Shown piece after piece: positions 48,401-59,139 of a stretch of 64,000 bases of DNA; the first letter of the stretch is position 1; each line of letters begins with the position of its first letter. The stretch is taken from positions 453,693,096 through 453,757,095 of the forward strand of contig JASDDO010000026.1 in NCBI GenBank assembly GCA_030015575.1, in the 5' to 3' direction. The DNA is from Agapanthus africanus. Taxonomy: Eukaryota > Streptophyta > Magnoliopsida > Asparagales > Amaryllidaceae. The notes under the pieces were generated by a model. It was not told the origin of the DNA. It worked only from the letters and a program-made list of their open reading frames with translations, and made no database searches. A program made the position numbers and the translations under genes.

Positions 48401-49109
48401 CATACAACGGGTACATCGACCGCAACCTGGCCGTGCCCCAAAATAATAATACAAACAGGCAGTGACGGCAGTCCACATGTCGGACGCTCGCCCCGCAATA
48501 TCAAATGTACATATTACAACAAAACTGTACTAGCATTGCATCCAGGCTATCCCCCACGACCGATCCGCAACATCACAGCAAAACATAGAACATCAACGTG
48601 AAAGTCACGTTCGCAAATCCGTCTAACCGGGCTATAGCAGTTAGACTGGATTTACCGATCAAGTGACATTCACGGTCGCAGATATAATGTAAATACTGTG
48701 AAAATATGTTTAAAATTTTCCGATTGACCAAAAATTAACAAGTGGGCCCCAAACCAATACTGCAGCACTCACAGAAATAATTGGCCCAATTTTAATATTC
48801 CAAAACCCCAGAAATTAACCCAGAAAGAAACTGGAAAAATATGATAACATGATGAAGCTACAGTGCGGCGGAAGGGCGGCGGGAAGTGGGTTTTCGCGGC
48901 GCTTCCGCGCTCCTGTAGATGAATCACTATATCGTATTTTTGCAGAATTCTTATATCTTTTGGTAGATCACTTTTTTGTCACTTGAAAAATTTTTGGACA
49001 CCAAAAAATCTTAACAGAAAACTGATGTGAACACAAATTGGGTTTTCGGAATTTTGGTCGATCGGAACTGAAAAACACATCAAACGAAGCTAGACGAAAT
49101 TAATGGCGA
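45436..49109. other. Non-coding internal region of A with nested repeats
   Basis: No frame resembles gag or protease. It holds a duplication of about 405 bp (near 45957 and 46362, each with CTTCCCTACCG/CGGCACCAGCCTA), three spaced copies of CTTGGCGTNAGGTCAAAAT (47129, 47214, 47304; the middle one diverged), and a duplication of about 135 bp around CCCGGTGAAGGGATCTCGGC (47480 and 47616). A dyad-rich block at 47860-48380 includes GTTAG/CTAAC near 47880. B has the same order at 51400-54690. In a normal copia this is where integrase, protease and gag would be. Confidence 0.75.
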
Positions 49110-49122
49110 GGCTCTGATACCA
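49110..49122 (-). other. Primer-binding site of A
   Basis: The - strand reads TGGTATCAGAGCC one base after the LTR, the classical site for initiator-Met tRNA in copia elements. It is intact. Confidence 0.95.
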
Positions 49123-49123
49123 G

Positions 49124-51362
49124 TGTAAGTGCACGGCGGCGCCCCGGCCGTCAATCCGACGGCGGATTGCGGAAGCGGTGAAAAACTTAAAACTTGCGGA
49201 CTTAGCAAACCGGCACCACCGCGCACTAACCACCCGGATCGTAACCATTAACAAGTCTAAGCTAACTAGAAGATGGGTTAGAGATATACCGACGATCCTA
49301 GTCCTCCGGTCTTCTCATCATGGTCCCGATCTCCTGTGGAAAATCCTGTCTCCTCCTCATCGCCGGAAGTGCACCACATCGCCTACTTTGTTTACGGGCT
49401 CCCACCTCAATGCCGAGGCAACTCGGGCACGAAGCCGGCTACTCGACATGCCCAAGATTTGCTGTAGAATGGAGTGTAGAGATCCATGTCTCATTTTGGG
49501 GTTAAGGAGGTGCCATTTGGTGGAGAAAAGAAGGGATTTTGGAGATCAACTATAGAGCTCTTTTTCTTAGCACAATATGAAAAATGCCATCCCATATGAA
49601 TCAACCTCTCTCCACTAAAATGGCCGGCCCCCCATTTTACCATATGTGATTGGAGAGAGAAAGAACCAAGACAAGGGGGGTGGTTGGAAAGCAAAAAAAT
49701 GATGAGGAAAAAACAAATGATCACCACAAATCCAACACACAAAGGCAACCATCATCTCATGCATGATGGCTTCAAAAAGTCAAGCCATCATGAGAAGAAG
49801 AAGAAGTCAAGTGATGGTGCTCATCATGAAAACCATCATGATACCAATAAATGCAAATACCCCCTCCACAAAAGCCTATTTGCAACAATGCAAATAAACC
49901 CTCCTCCACCAATCTTCGGCCAATGAACGGAATAATGGAAATTGGCCGAAACGGAAAGCAAACTGGCAACTCCAAAAAAAAAACTGGTCCCGTAATAAAT
50001 TACAGGAAAAACCCCGATACTGTGCATACACACCCGCATCTGTATTTCGACCGAAATACAAATGCAATGAGACAAAATCTACACTGTACTATACTAGGAT
50101 CCGGCTTAAACCAAAGCCGGCTAGTAATATCTGTTCGATCCTGATCCGTGCAATACCGCACGTATCTGATCGAACCCTGCCATATAACCATACGGCCTAT
50201 AGTACAAACTGTCCGATCCTGATCCGTGCAATACCGCACGTATCTGATCGGACCTTGCCATATCTCCATACGGCCTCTACAACCTTTCGCCCGAAAGCTG
50301 AGTAACAGAATGTGGGTGACTCTAAAGACTCGTCAACACCACGGTTGTGGATTTAACCACTAGCACGTCAGAGGTATAAGCCAATACGTAACGGGCTACC
50401 AGGTATTGACTAAAAGGGATGTCTGTGAGTGAACTCAGCCTGACAACCCTACTGAGCCTGTCAGTGACAATATCCGTGCAGTCCGGTCCGTTCGTCTATG
50501 AGTATCGCATGGCGGGCCTAGGGGGTTGGTAAAAGTCAGACCCCCAAAAGCGGTACAAGTCGTGTCGGAGTGTAGCCCAGAACACCCTGAGATACTACTG
50601 GAATACCTACCAGTAAATCTCCTTGCCTTGGCCAAGGACTTTGTGTAATGGCTCTCCTAGACACAGCACGACCTCACCCCCAAATACCGGGAGAGACGAA
50701 CCCCTGAAGATACGCTCACTGCCTCCATGTGGCTCGGGACTGTACCCAACTAAAACCTGTTTGCACGACTCCTTTGAGCCGTGGTAGGGTAGTAATCAAA
50801 GTACAGTGGGAACTCACACGAGACAAATGACGATCCCCAGGTCGATGAACTAACCTGCACACATGTCACCAGGGAACTGCCATCTGACGTCTGGTATATG
50901 ACCAACTAGCATGTTCCCGGCGAGTCCTGTCCGGTGTACTCATAACCCAATGAGCACCTGTATACATCTTAGGTGATCCAACTGACACCAGTGGCTTGTG
51001 AGACCGGCCACCGCCCCTCGTCGGGGTCTCGACTGTATACACTAGTCTACTAATGGAGTATCGATGCCCAGTCTCGAAACTCCCACGACTAGGGACCTTT
51101 TAAGGATAAGCTTATAGACCCCCAGCTCCCACTTATATGATCGCCCTCATACTGCTGGTGGTCAAGCAAGAATCCTAGGGGCTCTATCAACGTGTAATAG
51201 CGACGTGTCAGGTCACCTTAAACAGTACACGATGATAAAGGTAAACCAGATAGCATACTATCATCTCGAGTAAGACTGTCCTACCGGGATAGGTCCTCCC
51301 TCAATCATTACAATCACGTACCTGTGACCTAATAATTGACTCTGAGGGCACTATCTCTAACA
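49124..51362 (-). repeat. 5' LTR of A
   Basis: Same length as 41150-43388 (2239 bp). Differences include G/C near 49139, CTGTGG/CTGCGG near 49337, and CTCTAACA/CTCCAACA at the very end. It would supply the promoter for A. Confidence 0.95.
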
Positions 51363-51367
51363 CTCAT
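51363..51367. repeat. Target-site duplication of A, right copy
   Basis: CTCAT, matching 41145-41149. B resumes directly after it with AACCTGTGCGTTGTAGG, the counterpart of A's own sequence near 45454. Confidence 0.95.
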
Positions 51368-54300
51368 AACCTGTGCGTTGTAGGTGGAAAACTGTACCTT
51401 GGCGATTTCCTCAAATATCACCAATTACAACGAATTCCGATATAATGAGGATGATCACCTAATTCCCAATATCTTACTCCCACTCATCATCTGTAAAACC
51501 ATACAGATATGAGAATGAAACCTGGTAAATACATACCCTTGGAGTAAGTGTCTAATCGGGAAAACAGTTTTCCTTAACAATGCACTGAAACATGAAAATG
51601 TTTCGTAGGGGTATCCTGGTATTCATAGCAATGCCTCTTCCATAATCCAATTCATGACTTTAACCGTATGTTTTATTGCCATCTCTCCAAATCCCTTTAC
51701 TTGTCTTTAGTCGTTACCTTCTGTACACCATCGTTAGGCTAAATGGTTTTCTTCCTTCCCTACCGTTCGGCACCAGCCTACGGTTTGGAAGAAGACTATC
51801 CAGTAAGCATAATAGGTGTACCCTCCTAAACCAAGGAGTACTCGCATCTCGAGAGAAGGTGATGATAAAAGACAACTGAATAATACCTTATTCCTTTAAA
51901 GGTGAAATATGAGCGGCGATGAAGTACGCGGTTTTGGTCGTGAATGATATCAGTCGTAATTTACTTTGCCCTCTTTCTAATCCCTTTATTTTGTCTTTAC
52001 ATATTACCTTCTGCACACCCTACTTAGGCTAATTGGTTTTCTTCATTCCCTACCTTTCGGCACCTGCCTATGGTTTGGAATAAGACTATCCAATAAGCGT
52101 AATAGGTGTACTCTCCTAAACCAAGGAGCTCTCGCAACCTGAGAGAAGGTGATAATAAAAGACAACTGAATAAACCAATTCTATTTCTCCTGAACCTGGA
52201 TCCATCCTCGAAGAAGTCCCTTCGAGTTCGTATATAATCATACGATGGATCTATCCAATGGAAGTGGATATCCGTAGTAATACGGGTGTTCTGAGAAATG
52301 CAAAGGGTAAAAGAAGGAGTGGCAATGACTTATGCAACATAGACAAACCAAAAGCCAGTATTTTAAGAAGGTTCGGTCAATTGAGTCATAGTCTAGGGTC
52401 GGTCAAAGGTCGCTGCCAAAGAGAGAGAGAGAAAAGAAACACTCTGGGTGCACTCTAACCTAGATCAGAATGGTCATCACTTTATCTAATCCAGAAACCT
52501 CCCACTGTCCTGTCAAATTCTCCTCCAAACCTAAAAGAAGAATCAATCGGGATCACCCGAAGAGTAAACCAACTCATCAGTGGGAATCGGGATCCAACTC
52601 TCATCGCATGATAACGTGATGGAATGCATCCACGTTACTCATACTCCAGAAGGTATGCGCATACTTGGCAAGTTTCAGTTTCTTTAGAAACTCCCGATCT
52701 GATTTTTGCCCCATGCTCTTATAACCTTGGCGTTAGGTCAAAATGTCATAAGTCACATGCCAAGTTCTACCCATCACTATCTTGTTAATTTGAACCCACC
52801 CGCACATGCCCTTGGCGTTAGGTCAAAATGGCAGAACGGCTGTCCCAAATCAACTCATCTATCTATGCAACAATTGAATACCCAGCAGCTACCAAACACT
52901 ATGCCTTGGCGTTAGGTCAAAATACATAGCTTGAATACTACTGAATACCCAAAAGAAGTGACGGAGGGCTACGGCTGGTTTTTGGCGAAAAACCTTTAGC
53001 GTAGTGAACTTGATATCGCTGAAGGAACCTGATAGCTTTTTAAAATATAGTGGCGAAAACCTTTTGCTAAAGAGGTCACTCCCGGTGAAGGGATCTCGGC
53101 TCTTTCCTCGTGGAATGAGGTGCAGGATATTCCACTGAATACCGCTATGCAAAGCAATATGTAATCGACTATAGTGAAGTTATTACCCTGACGCAAACTT
53201 CTGTCCAAGGGGTCTTTCCCGGTGAAGGGATATCAGCCCTTGCCTCGTCGAATGAGGTGCTGGATATTCACACCGAATACCGCTATGCATAACAAAAGGA
53301 AACGTCTTTGCAATAACACTTTTTAAAATTGTTCCAACAACTAAAACAGGTTTGTTTAACTTTGCATTGATCAGAATCATCGCAGTCCCATCAATCAATC
53401 ACACCAGAAAAGAACGAAAATAAAATGTACGTATATGCCATCCGCATTCGTCACTGGGTCCCGTCATCACCCGTTAGGTTACTTAACTAACGACAGAGCG
53501 GGGACTGGACTAGCGCGGGTGTAAAACATATACAACATCTAATAGTATATAAACCAATATACATAATCGCTCCAGGCGTGATAATATGCAGCATTACAGA
53601 AAAGTAATAAGCATCACAGAACAATACAGATAATCTGGGATCCCCGGGTTTCACAGAGCCGCTGCTGAAACCCGACGTTCCCCTGTCGTGTGGATAGCCT
53701 GTGCAATGAAACCTAGACCCCTACGGGTGCGGCAAGTTACCCGCCAAAACCTGAAGCGAGGTAGTCCTCACAGCATAGTGAATGGAACATCCGGCACTTC
53801 ACGGAATCCGGTAAATTGAGCACCCTTCCTTGGGTCAACCTGTACCCCCTACGAGTGCGGCGAATAGTCTGCCAATTTTAGAGTGGGGCCCCTCTGCCTC
53901 CCAAAGCCATGAGATGCGGACCCGTTGCCCTCCAGAACCCGGCTATCCATGCACTCCGTCTTGGGGCAAAACCTAGTACAGTAATGAAAAATAGTACATT
54001 AGGTACATCGACCGCAACCTGGTCGTGCCCCAAAAGAATATTATACAACAGGCAGTGACGGCGGTCCACATGTTGGACGCTCGCCCCGCAATATCAAATG
54101 TACAAATAAACTCAAACTGTACTACCATTGCACACTGCTATCCACCACGACAAATCCGCAACAATGCAGCACAACACAGAACATCAACGCGAATGTCATG
54201 TTCGCAAACCCGTCTAAAAGAACTATAGCAATCAAACGCGGTTTACCGATCAAATGACATTCCCGGTCGGAGATATAATGTAAGCACTGTAAACTAACGC

Positions 54301-54698
54301 GTTTAAATTTCGATCGACCAAATATCAAAAAGTGGGCCCCACTGCTTACTGGTGAACAGTAACAAAAACCTGGGCCAAAACGATATTTACCAAAAACCCC
54401 AAAATCCAACAGAGAACCTACTGACAAAATTTGGGAGCACGTGCTTCCCACGTGGCCACGGATGCGCGGCCAAACCATGGGTTTGGCCGCGTTTCCGCGG
54501 CAGCTTGGAGGAATCACGACCCCAAATTTTGTCGTGGCTCTTAAAAACGCCTGCACAGATTTTTAAGACATCCAGAAATAATTTTTGAGACCATTTAAAA
54601 TCAACAGAAACTGTCGGGTTAGGATTTTGCCGTTTTTGATTTTCGGTTCGATCGATGTTTTGAACGCGTTAGCACAAGTTAGTATAGCAAAATGGTTA
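51368..54698. other. Second part of the internal region of B
   Basis: This is the non-coding counterpart of A's 45450-49109: two related units near 51675 and 51960 (the second carrying CTTCTGCACACC), three CTTGGCGTTAGGTCAAAAT copies at 52728, 52811 and 52905, and the CCGGTGAAGGGAT duplication near 53089 and 53219. Also shared are GGGATCCCCGGGTTTCACAGAG near 53637 and the leader to 54698. There is no gag or protease frame. Confidence 0.75.
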
Positions 54699-54711
54699 GG
54701 CTCTGATACCA
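54699..54711 (-). other. Primer-binding site of B
   Basis: The - strand reads TGGTATCAGAGCC, one base after the LTR end. Intact, as in A. Confidence 0.95.
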
Positions 54712-54712
54712 C

Positions 54713-56848
54713 TGTAAGTCTACGTTAGCGCCCCGGCCGTCAACAGACGCCAAATGCGGAATAAAACCTTTTGAACTGGCGCTATCGTATACTTTAACCC
54801 GGATCTGCCATTATTGCTAAACTAACAAACTGTAAAGAGTGTAGAAAGGTTATACCGAACGATCCGAGTCCTTCGTTCTTTAATCATCATCCCACGCTCC
54901 GTTGCGGCTGCTCCGATCTCGTCGAACTCCGATATCCTCGTCGAGGTGACACCACATCACCGATTCTTTAAACGGGCTCCCGCCTCTGACTCGAGGCAAC
55001 TCGATCGTCAAGTTTGCTAAAAGAGACGACCAAGAATTGATGTAGAGAATGAGTAGATGACTTTGTCTCACTTCGTCCAAGTCCGTGGACGATCGGTTAA
55101 TGAAGTTGCCGAAGGAATTTGGTGATGGAAAGAAAATGAAGTGATGAAATTTCCATGCACCCAAATACTATCATATCTTTTCTACAAAATTAATCAAGCA
55201 AGCAAGTGAGTGAGGAGAGAGAGGGCCGGCCATTATATTGAAGGAGGGAGGTGATGGTAGGAGGAGGGAGGTGACCACAACAAGAAGCTTATCATGAACA
55301 AATATCTTAACCAATCCAAAACACATTAATGCAAATGGTGACTCAAATAAACACCTCATCTAGCCATTAATGAAACCATTAATGCACTAATGAGTCATGA
55401 AGCCTAGTCATCATCTAGAAGCTTCTAGAAGAATCCATACTCATCTCAAGAAAAGATAAACCCGTCTTTAATCAAATGTTAAAAGACGGCTGATAGAAAA
55501 CTGGAAACTGGCAACTTCCAAAAGTGATCCTGAAACGAATTTCAGGACAACCCCGAAACTGTATAAATATACCCGCATTTGTATTACGACCGAATACAAA
55601 TGCAACTGAGACAAAGATATTATACCTACTCAATATAATACTCGGATCCGGCTTAAACCAAAGCCGACCAGTATCATCTGCCCGAAAATCGACACGTGCG
55701 TAAACGCACGTGCATTTTCCGAACCCTGCCATAAAACCATACGGCCTCTACAACGTTTCGCCCGAAACTTGGGAAACTGTTTGTGGGGGACTCTAATGAC
55801 TCTTCAGTACCCTGGCAGTGGGTTTAACCACAAACCGTCAGCAGCACTAGCTATGCGTAACGGTTGCCCACGGACTGATCTCAAGGGAGGCTGATGAGCG
55901 CACTCAAGGGTGGCCGATGAGCTAACACATCCAGAAACCCTACTGAGCCTAACAGTGACAATGTATATACAGTCCGGTCCGTTCGTCAATGAGTATCGCA
56001 TATCCGCCTAGGGGGCTAGTAACGTCAGACCCCTAGAAGCAGTATAAGTCGTGTCGGAGTGTAGCCCAAAAACACCCTGAGATACTACTGGAGTACCTAC
56101 CAGTAAATCTCCTGCCACGGCTGTGGGCTATGTGTAATAGCTCTCCTAGACACAACACGATCTCGCCCCCAATACCGGGAGAGACGAATCCCCTGCCGAT
56201 CCGCTCACGTGCCTCCATATGGCTCGGGACTGTACCCAAAAGCTACCTGTTTGCACGACTCCTTTGAGCCGTGGTAGGGTAGAAATCAAAGCACAGTGGG
56301 AACTCACACGAGACAAATGACGACCTCAGGTCGATGAACTAACCTGTACACATGTCACCTGGGAACTGCTATCTGACGATAGGTATAGTACTAACTAGCA
56401 GATTCCCGGCGAGTCCTGTCCGGTGTACTCATAACCCAATGAGCACCTGTATACATCTTAGGTGATCCAACTGACACCAGTGGCTTGTGAGACCGGCCAC
56501 CGCCCCTCATCGGGGTCTCGACTGTATACACTAGTCTACTCCGGAGTATCGATGCCCTGTCTCGAAACTCCCACGACTAGGGACCTCAATCAAGGATATG
56601 CATATAAACTACCCAACTCTCACATATATGATCGCCATCATACTGTTGGTAGTAAAGCAAGATCCTAAGGGCTCTATCAAAGTGTAACATGCAATCAGTC
56701 ACCTGAACATGTACACGACTGATAAAGGCAAACCAGATAGTATACTATCATCTCGAGTAAGACTGTCCTACCGGGATAGGTCCTCCGCAATCATTGCAAT
56801 CACGTACCTGCGATCCAATAATTGACTATGAGGGCACTATCTCCAACA
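54713..56848 (-). repeat. 5' LTR of B
   Basis: 2136 bp, same ends as 36953-39088. By eye about 19 substitutions separate the pair, mostly C/T or G/A, and no indels were seen. Confidence 0.95.
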
Positions 56849-56918
56849 GTGTTGGTACGTGATAATCAAAGCAGCAGATTTATTCTCCGGTTAAACCAAG
56901 AAAAAGGCTCCAGACGAG

Positions 56919-57071
56919 GGTCACGTGCTCACACGTGACCAGGGGTCACGTGGTGGCACGTGACGGTTAAGCAGCGACCAGAAAGCAGAGCGCAAAAGAA
57001 AGAAGAGGGCTCGTTCCAAAGGGGGGTCACGTGCCCACACGTGACCAAGGGTCACGTGGCCACACGTGACC
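56919..57071. repeat. CACGTG hairpin array, middle part
   Basis: Four perfect hairpins at 56919-56940, 56945-56964, 57025-57046 and 57050-57071, with 4-base loops CTCA, GTGG, CCCA and GCCA. Same pattern as 36703-36944, about 110 bases per pair. They lie upstream of the TATA box. Confidence 0.95.
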
Positions 57072-57377
57072 GACTTCAAAGCCCATTTGTTAACAGAATT
57101 AAATTCTGAGGAAAGACCTCTCAAATCTTTCCAAAAGCAACCGGTTGCATTAAAGATTTAAAAGTGATTAAATATCATCTATCTATGGGAAAATCTCGAA
57201 TTTGGGAAGATTTCCCCGTAAAATCTAACCGAAATTACAAAGGAGAATCTCTGGATTTAAAATCCAATGGTGAATAAAATTCACCTAATAATCCAAAGGT
57301 CCGAAACGAATTATGGATACAAATCAAATCTCTCAATGAAAGATTCATCAAAAACTAATTGACTCGGCTGCTTCTCC

Positions 57378-57385
57378 TATAAATA
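57378..57385 (+). promoter_or_regulatory. TATA box of D inside a dyad
   Basis: TATAAATA is embedded in CTCCTAT/AATAGGAG (57374-57391 region). The G-box hairpins lie 300-700 bases upstream once B is ignored. Transcripts would start near 57410 and include the dyad blocks downstream. Confidence 0.6.
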
Positions 57386-57520
57386 GGAGCCAAGAGACAC
57401 ACAAAAGGAGGATATAGGCAGAGGGAAGAAAAGAGAGAGAGCCTTGATACTTTAGAGGAATTTGGATCTTCTGCAAAAGAAAACCCTAGGTAAGAAAGGG
57501 AAGGTTTCATTGAAAGAAAA

Positions 57521-58057
57521 GAGAATTTAATTCTCAACAGAGTTTAACTCTGATATAAAACAGAAGGACATATTTCTTCTCTCTTTAATGGAGGATCTGT
57601 AAAGTGCACATCTCCCCTTGAGTTGAGAATTTAATTCTCAATGGGTTGAGATCCTGCCATGCAGATCCAAAGCATAGAGAGGGAATGGAAACACGAGAAT
57701 TTAATTCTCACAGAACTATAGGAATTTAATTCCTTCAAAATAAAATTAGGGTTTGACCCTGTGTTATGGGAATTTAATTCCTTCAGAATGAAAAGAATCA
57801 GGGTTTAACCCTAGTTAAGAACTTAGTTCTGTTAAAACAACAAGAATTTAATTCCCTTAATCTTATTCCCCAGAATAATTCTCTAACAGAGAGTGAGGGT
57901 TTAATTCCTTAAAGCTTTTAACCCTATTCAGTTCTTCACATATATGAGGAATTTAATTCCTACAGAAAATTCAGAGTTCAACTCTTCAAAAGGAATTAGG
58001 AATTTAATTCCTCTGAAATTATTGTTAGGGTTCAACCCTATGAGGAATTTAATTCCT
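57521..58057. repeat. Array of short dyads with TTTAA/TTCAA centres
   Basis: Perfect or near-perfect dyads at 57521 (GAGAATT/AATTCTC), 57538 (CAGAGTT/AACTCTG), 57623 (TTGAGAATT/AATTCTCAA), 57695, 57720 (AGGAATT/AATTCCT), 57748, 57769, 57800 (AGGGTT/AACCCT), 57818 (AGAACT/AGTTCT), 57844, 57872, 57947, 57973 (AGAGTT/AACTCT), 57998, 58026 (TAGGGTT/AACCCTA) and 58043. Each has a one-base centre. Arm sequence varies while pairing is kept. Confidence 0.95.
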
Positions 58058-58100
58058 GAAAAGGATTAACAGATCTTCTAAACAACTACAGAAAAGCAGG

Positions 58101-58310
58101 GTCACGTATCACCACGTGACCCCCCCAAAAGATCTACAGAAAGCCCTTTGAGGCAGTGCCTCACGTGACCCACGTGACCCTTGGCAGAGGCTTTAACATA
58201 CTCCATTCAAACACCCGTCACGTGATGACACGTGATGCTCCAAAAGATGCGATCTTCTCAGCAGAACAAACGAAGGGAGGGCGCCCTCACGTGCTACCAC
58301 GTGACCCCTT
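58101..58310. repeat. CACGTG dyads downstream of the TATA box
   Basis: Looser copies of the hairpin family: GTCACGT/ACGTGAC at 58101, TCACGTGACCCACGTGA near 58161, GTCACGTGATGACACGTGAT at 58217 and TCACGTG/CACGTGA near 58287. They separate the AATT block from the AGTGTT block. Confidence 0.9.
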
Positions 58311-58317
58311 TTGCCTC

Positions 58318-58612
58318 AGCGTCTAACGCTAAATTGGAACCCCTGAATTCAGTGTTAAAACGTTGTTTGGCCTTAGTGTTCAACAATAAGCAAAGAACTT
58401 TATTTGCAGTGTTCAACACTGATTACCTTAGTGTTCAACACTAATTTGGGATTTCTGTTGCCAGTGCTTAACACTGGTCTGTTTTAGTGTTTAACACTAA
58501 TTTGAAGGCCTTGTTGCTGGTGTTGACACCAACTATCTTCTAGTGTTAAACACTGACTTATCAACCTCATTCTCAGTGTTCAACACTGATTGGTCTTTAG
58601 TGTTTAACACTA
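58318..58612. repeat. Array of AGTGTT/AACACT dyads
   Basis: Copies at 58318, 58373, 58407 (CAGTGTT/AACACTG), 58428 (TTAGTGTT/AACACTAA), 58461, 58484, 58518 (TGGTGT/ACACCA), 58542, 58573 (TCAGTGTT/AACACTGA) and 58598. CAGTGTT and TAGTGTT forms alternate. Flanking bases change in step on both sides. A further dyad, AGAGGC/GCCTCT, follows near 58639. Confidence 0.95.
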
Positions 58613-58910
58613 GGCATTGGCCCAATTGGCTAAATGGCCAGAGGCAAAGCCTCTCCTTCAAGGGACCAACAGGAGGGCCGATGTTCCAGACATGATTGGA
58701 CTTAGCCCAAGCTGGCCATAAGTCCTCAATTCGTAATTAACTGGGCTAATGGGCTCATAACATAATTAATTGGTCTTGATCCCAAATTGGGCCAAAGACT
58801 ATTTAATCCACTCCGGTTCCAGGGTACATCTCTTCATTTCTTTGATACTTGGCGTTGTAATCCCTCAACGTCATCAAAGAGGTGACGGGTCCCGATGACC
58901 ACACATTGAT

Positions 58911-59139
58911 ATGGACTGTGGGGTCCTTAAACCCATGGACTACGACGTCCTTAACCTTGACCGAGATGTCTTAAAACTAACAATGGACTGTGGGGTCCTT
59001 AAACCCATGGACTACGACGTCCTTAACCTTGACCGAGATGTCTTAAAACTAACAATGGACCGCAATGTCCTTAAACTATCCATGGACCGCAATGTCCTTA
59101 AACTAGCGATGGACCACTATGTCCCTAAACTGGAACGAT
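58911..59139. repeat. 72-bp perfect duplication plus 27-bp repeats with GGAC/GTCC dyads
   Basis: Units at 58911-58982 and 58983-59054 are identical. Then come 27-bp units at 59055 and 59082 and a diverged one at 59109. Each subunit contains GGAC-N5/6-GTCC followed by TTAAAC. The frame through it reads as repeats of a short Met-Asp-x-x-Val-Leu-Lys peptide, but it is LTR DNA with no independent coding evidence. Confidence 0.9.

Larger units (their letters stand above)
41150..51362 (-). mobile_element. Complete non-autonomous copia element A, nested in B
   Basis: LTRs at 41150-43388 and 49124-51362 are both exactly 2239 bp, with about nine differences seen by eye. Target duplication CTCAT is perfect, the polypurine tract is at 43389 and the initiator-Met primer site at 49110. 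It is the youngest insertion in the window. The 5.7-kb internal region holds only fossil pol and non-coding repeats shared with B. It entered B close to the place that in A itself reads GATAACTCATTC (about 45440). Confidence 0.95.
36953..56848 (-). mobile_element. Non-autonomous copia element B, split by A
   Basis: LTRs at 36953-39088 and 54713-56848 are both exactly 2136 bp and differ at roughly 19 positions by eye. The polypurine tract is at 39089 and the initiator-Met primer site at 54699, both for - strand orientation. The internal region (39089-41149 plus 51368-54712, about 5.4 kb) has no frame over about 145 codons, only a decayed, collinear copia pol. Flanks are GTCAC and GTGTT, so no 5-bp duplication is seen. 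A sits inside at 41150-51362. Confidence 0.9.

Noticed and set aside
57521..58612. CRISPR-like array
   Set aside because: The regularly recurring dyads resemble repeats, but spacing is irregular, arms differ between copies, there are no cas genes, and the window is plant nuclear DNA.
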